9,145 nucleotides of DNA, taken from the NCBI GenBank assembly GCA_030950765.1, contig JAUZQX010000150.1, positions 1 to 9,145 of the forward strand, read 5' to 3'. Positions 7,719-9,145 of this stretch are shown in pieces. Under the pieces are notes generated by a model. The model ran no database searches. It was not told the DNA's origin and saw nothing but the letters and a program-made list of their open reading frames with translations. A program made the translations under genes and the position numbers. This DNA comes from Ghiorsea sp. GTDB taxonomy: Bacteria; Pseudomonadota; Zetaproteobacteria; Mariprofundales; Mariprofundaceae. Every line of letters begins with the position of its first letter. Within the stretch, counting starts at the first letter, position 1.

Positions 7719-7758
7719 AAAAAAAGTACCACCTGAAAGTTTATCAAGTGGTACTTTT
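7719..7758 (-). terminator. Intrinsic terminator/attenuator between pstS and pstC
   Basis: A perfect 11-bp stem, AAAAGTACCAC (7722-7732) against GTGGTACTTTT (7748-7758), closes a 15-nt loop. On the minus strand it is followed by a run of seven T (7725-7719). It begins about 28 bp after the pstS stop. As the only clear promoter lies before pstS, partial read-through here would supply the pstCAB-phoU message while giving extra pstS message. That effect on ratios is inferred from the known need for more binding protein than permease. Confidence 0.88.
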
Positions 7759-7786
7759 ATAAGGCTGAACGATTAAGCTTGGTTGA

Positions 7787-8848
7787 TTATTTCAAATCAG
7801 CCAAAGTTAATTTTTTGTGTACTGAAGTGTCATGACGTGCTTTTTCGCGGCGTGCATCTGGCAATGGAATCAAACCAATGTCAGTTAGGTTGCCATCTCT
7901 ACCAATCATATCTTCGCTTACGAATAGGTTGATATATTCTTGCATACCTTTCACTTTCTTCAAGTGGTCGTTTTTGACGTAGAATTGTAAAGAACGAGAC
8001 ACAGGGTATTTACCTGAAGAGATTGCATCTGGTTCAGGTTGAACGCCTTCGATGCTTGCTGCAGATACACGGTCTGAGTTTTCTTCAAGGAATGAATAAC
8101 CAAAGATACCAAATGCATTTTTGTCTTTAATCAATTTTTGCACGATTAAGTTATCATTTTCACCTGATGGTACATATACGCCGTCAGTACGAATAGTTTT
8201 GTATTTTTTATACTTTTTGTTTTTCTTTTTGTCTGCTTTGTACAGTTTAGTATAAACATCCATGTGTTTGGTCAAGTGCTTCATGACCAAGTCTTGGAAT
8301 GCATCACGTGTACCAGAAGATGTTGGAGGACCGTAAAAGATAATAGGGCGGTTTGGCAATGAAGCATCAATTTCATTCCACTTGTGGTAAGGGTTAGGAA
8401 TCAATGCAGTACCAGCTTTGTTTGGCACTTCAGCAGCAACAGCCAACATGATTTGTTTGCGTGTTAAGTTAATTCCTTTGTTTGCTTTGGATTGTGCAAT
8501 GGCAATACCATCAAAACCAATCACAACTTCTGTGATGTCGTTTACGCCATTTTTAGCGCATAATTTAAACTCTTTTGCTTTCATACGACGAGAAGCATTG
8601 GTGATATCTGGTGTGTTTAAGCCATCACCAGCACAGAAAAGCTTCATGCCGCCGCCAGACCCTGTTGACTCAATCACAGGTGTTTTATAACGGGTAGTTT
8701 GCCCGAACTCTTCTGCAGTATAACTTGCAAAAGGATACACTGTAGACGAACCCACGATGTGGATGCGTTCTTCAGCGTGGGCGATATTTGCACCCAGTGT
8801 AAAGCATGTTGCAGCAACGGCTGCAATTGCAAAAATTTGTTTCTTCAT
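7787..8848 (-). CDS. pstS: Periplasmic phosphate-binding protein PstS
   Basis: A 353-residue exported protein that captures inorganic phosphate and delivers it to PstCA. A Sec signal peptide (MKKQIFAIAAVAATCF...) ends at AHA, residues 23-25, leaving mature EERIHIV. Phosphate-site motifs are GSSTVYP (33-39), ESTGSGGGMKLFCAG (60-74), SRR (86-88) and PTSSGTRDAF (175-184). PSGENDNLIVQKL and FGIFGYSFLEEN follow in the second lobe. The absence of a lipobox indicates a soluble periplasmic protein. I chose ATG 8848, which has GGGAG 7 nt upstream and a signal peptide directly after it; the frame stays open to 8953 but that part covers the PhoB box and promoter. Residues 204-217 are unusually lysine-rich, with nine Lys in 14. 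It is the first gene of the operon and is followed by a terminator. Confidence 0.96.
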   Translation of the reverse strand: MKKQIFAIAAVAATCFTLGANIAHAEERIHIVGSSTVYPFASYTAEEFGQTTRYKTPVIESTGSGGGMKLFCAGDGLNTPDITNASRRMKAKEFKLCAKNGVNDITEVVIGFDGIAIAQSKANKGINLTRKQIMLAVAAEVPNKAGTALIPNPYHKWNEIDASLPNRPIIFYGPPTSSGTRDAFQDLVMKHLTKHMDVYTKLYKADKKKNKKYKKYKTIRTDGVYVPSGENDNLIVQKLIKDKNAFGIFGYSFLEENSDRVSAASIEGVQPEPDAISSGKYPVSRSLQFYVKNDHLKKVKGMQEYINLFVSEDMIGRDGNLTDIGLIPLPDARREKARHDTSVHKKLTLADLK

Positions 8849-8882
8849 CGATGAACTCCCTTGTTCAATAAAGTTTTGTGAC

Positions 8883-8888
8883 ACTATA
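8883..8888 (-). promoter_or_regulatory. -10 element of the pstS promoter
   Basis: TATAGT on the minus strand lies 9 nt after the end of the PhoB box, close to the usual geometry of PhoB-activated promoters, in which the box replaces the -35. Transcription would start near 8876-8878, giving a leader of roughly 28-30 nt with the GGGAG ribosome site. Confidence 0.7.
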
Positions 8889-8897
8889 CAACATAAT

Positions 8898-8915
8898 GTG
8901 ACAGTGATATGACAA
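8898..8915 (-). promoter_or_regulatory. PhoB box upstream of pstS
   Basis: Read on the minus strand, TTGTCAT (8915-8909) and CTGTCAC (8904-8898) are separated by the AT-rich spacer ATCA. Their starts are exactly 11 bp apart. This matches the known PhoB box, two CTGTCAT-like repeats 11 bp apart, with one mismatch plus the allowed C/T at the end. It implies activation by PhoB under phosphate limitation. phoB itself is not in the window. Confidence 0.88.
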
Positions 8916-8943
8916 GCGTGAAGTATTTTTCCTTCAAAAATAG

Positions 8944-8973
8944 AAAAAGCCACCAGCTTTGCAGCTGATGGCT
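8944..8973 (-). terminator. Intrinsic terminator after the beta-barrel gene
   Basis: AGCCACCAGCT (8948-8958) pairs with AGCTGATGGCT (8963-8973) around a 4-nt loop. On the minus-strand RNA the single non-Watson-Crick position becomes a G-U wobble and the loop reads GCAA, a GNRA tetraloop. The stem is followed by a short T run (8948-8944) and a further T-rich stretch. It closes the upstream gene and insulates the pstS promoter about 30 bp further on. Confidence 0.85.
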
Positions 8974-8984
8974 CTCCTAGGATA

Positions 8985-9005
8985 TTAAACTCTGAGGAAG
9001 TTTAA
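8985..9005. repeat. Short AT-rich inverted repeat after the beta-barrel gene stop
   Basis: TTAAACT (8985-8991) and AGTTTAA (8999-9005) are perfect 7-bp arms with a 7-nt loop, lying between the gene stop and the strong terminator. No T run follows on the minus strand. It may add a weak 3' stem or be chance. Confidence 0.3.
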
Positions 9006-9014
9006 AACTGTTGT

Positions 9015-9145
9015 TTAGAATTTAAGCTGAGTGAACAAGCCAATTTCTTTTGCGGTTGTCGCTACATTTGATACAGTAGTTTTTTGACTATCATAAGCAA
9101 AAGAAAGCGTTACACCATGTTCAGCATAGTAGTCAACACCGAAAA
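9015..9145 (-). CDS. Outer-membrane beta-barrel (porin-like) protein, C-terminal end
   Basis: The gene enters from the right edge; only the last 42 codons and the stop are present. The translated tail reads FGVDYYAEHGVTLSFAYDSQ, then KTTVSNVATTAKEIGLFTQLKF. It shows alternating polar and hydrophobic residues typical of two outer-membrane strands joined by a loop, and it ends in Phe, the usual C-terminal signal recognised by the BAM machinery. Its position before pstS on the same strand makes a phosphate-related porin (OprO/OprP-like) plausible, but too little is visible to name it. Its own terminator separates it from pstS. Confidence 0.65.
   Translation of the reverse strand, partial: FGVDYYAEHGVTLSFAYDSQKTTVSNVATTAKEIGLFTQLKF

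Noticed and set aside
8849..8953. A 35-codon N-terminal extension of pstS, open in frame from an upstream ATG
   Set aside because: It covers the PhoB box, the -10 and the ribosome site, and would bury the signal peptide that begins cleanly at 8848.
1..9145. Mobile element, CRISPR array, tRNA or phage genes
   Set aside because: I saw no regularly spaced repeats, transposase motifs, terminal inverted repeats or cloverleaf; gene content is ordinary housekeeping and uptake.

Overview
The window looks like ordinary chromosome of a Gram-negative proteobacterium of moderate GC (low to mid 40s percent by eye). The Gram-negative assignment rests on a truncated outer-membrane beta-barrel gene, a Sec-exported PstS and a GluQ-type tRNA-modifying enzyme. 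PstA carries a DUF3333-type N-terminal extension, PstC has extra N-terminal membrane segments, and GluQRS has an RLAK version of the KMSKS loop. From memory these resemble alphaproteobacterial proteins. A deep-branching relative with lower GC, such as a zetaproteobacterium, would also fit, but the taxon is inference.

Left part, plus strand (1-3005): a tight run of three genes. They are the 3' part of a RidA-family deaminase gene, a two-part monovalent cation:proton antiporter with a C-terminal RCK (TrkA-N/TrkA-C) module, and gluQRS, which glutamylates queuosine in tRNA(Asp). Gaps of 6 and 8 bp suggest co-transcription. gluQRS runs into the minus-strand cluster with its stop codon overlapping that of phoU.

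Middle and right part, minus strand (3002-8848): a phosphate-uptake operon read right to left as pstS, pstC, pstA, pstB, a first phoU and a second phoU. PstS binds phosphate in the periplasm, PstC and PstA form the channel, PstB is the ATPase, and PhoU proteins normally link Pst activity to PhoR/PhoB signalling. A well-formed PhoB box with a -10 element sits in front of pstS. A strong intrinsic terminator between pstS and pstC probably gives much more PstS than permease. pstC/pstA overlap by 8 bp, pstA/pstB are 1 bp apart, and pstB/phoU are 9 bp apart. The two phoU genes are separated by 102 bp with a possible internal promoter. No phoB or phoR lies in the window.

Far right (9015-9145): the last 42 codons of an outer-membrane beta-barrel protein on the minus strand, closed by its own terminator just upstream of the pstS promoter.

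No mobile element, CRISPR array, tRNA or rRNA was recognised, and no stretch over 300 bases lacks a gene. I found no convincing new system. The most notable points are the tandem divergent phoU paralogues, the lysine-rich loop in PstS, the layout of the Pho promoter, and the overlapping convergent stop codons.
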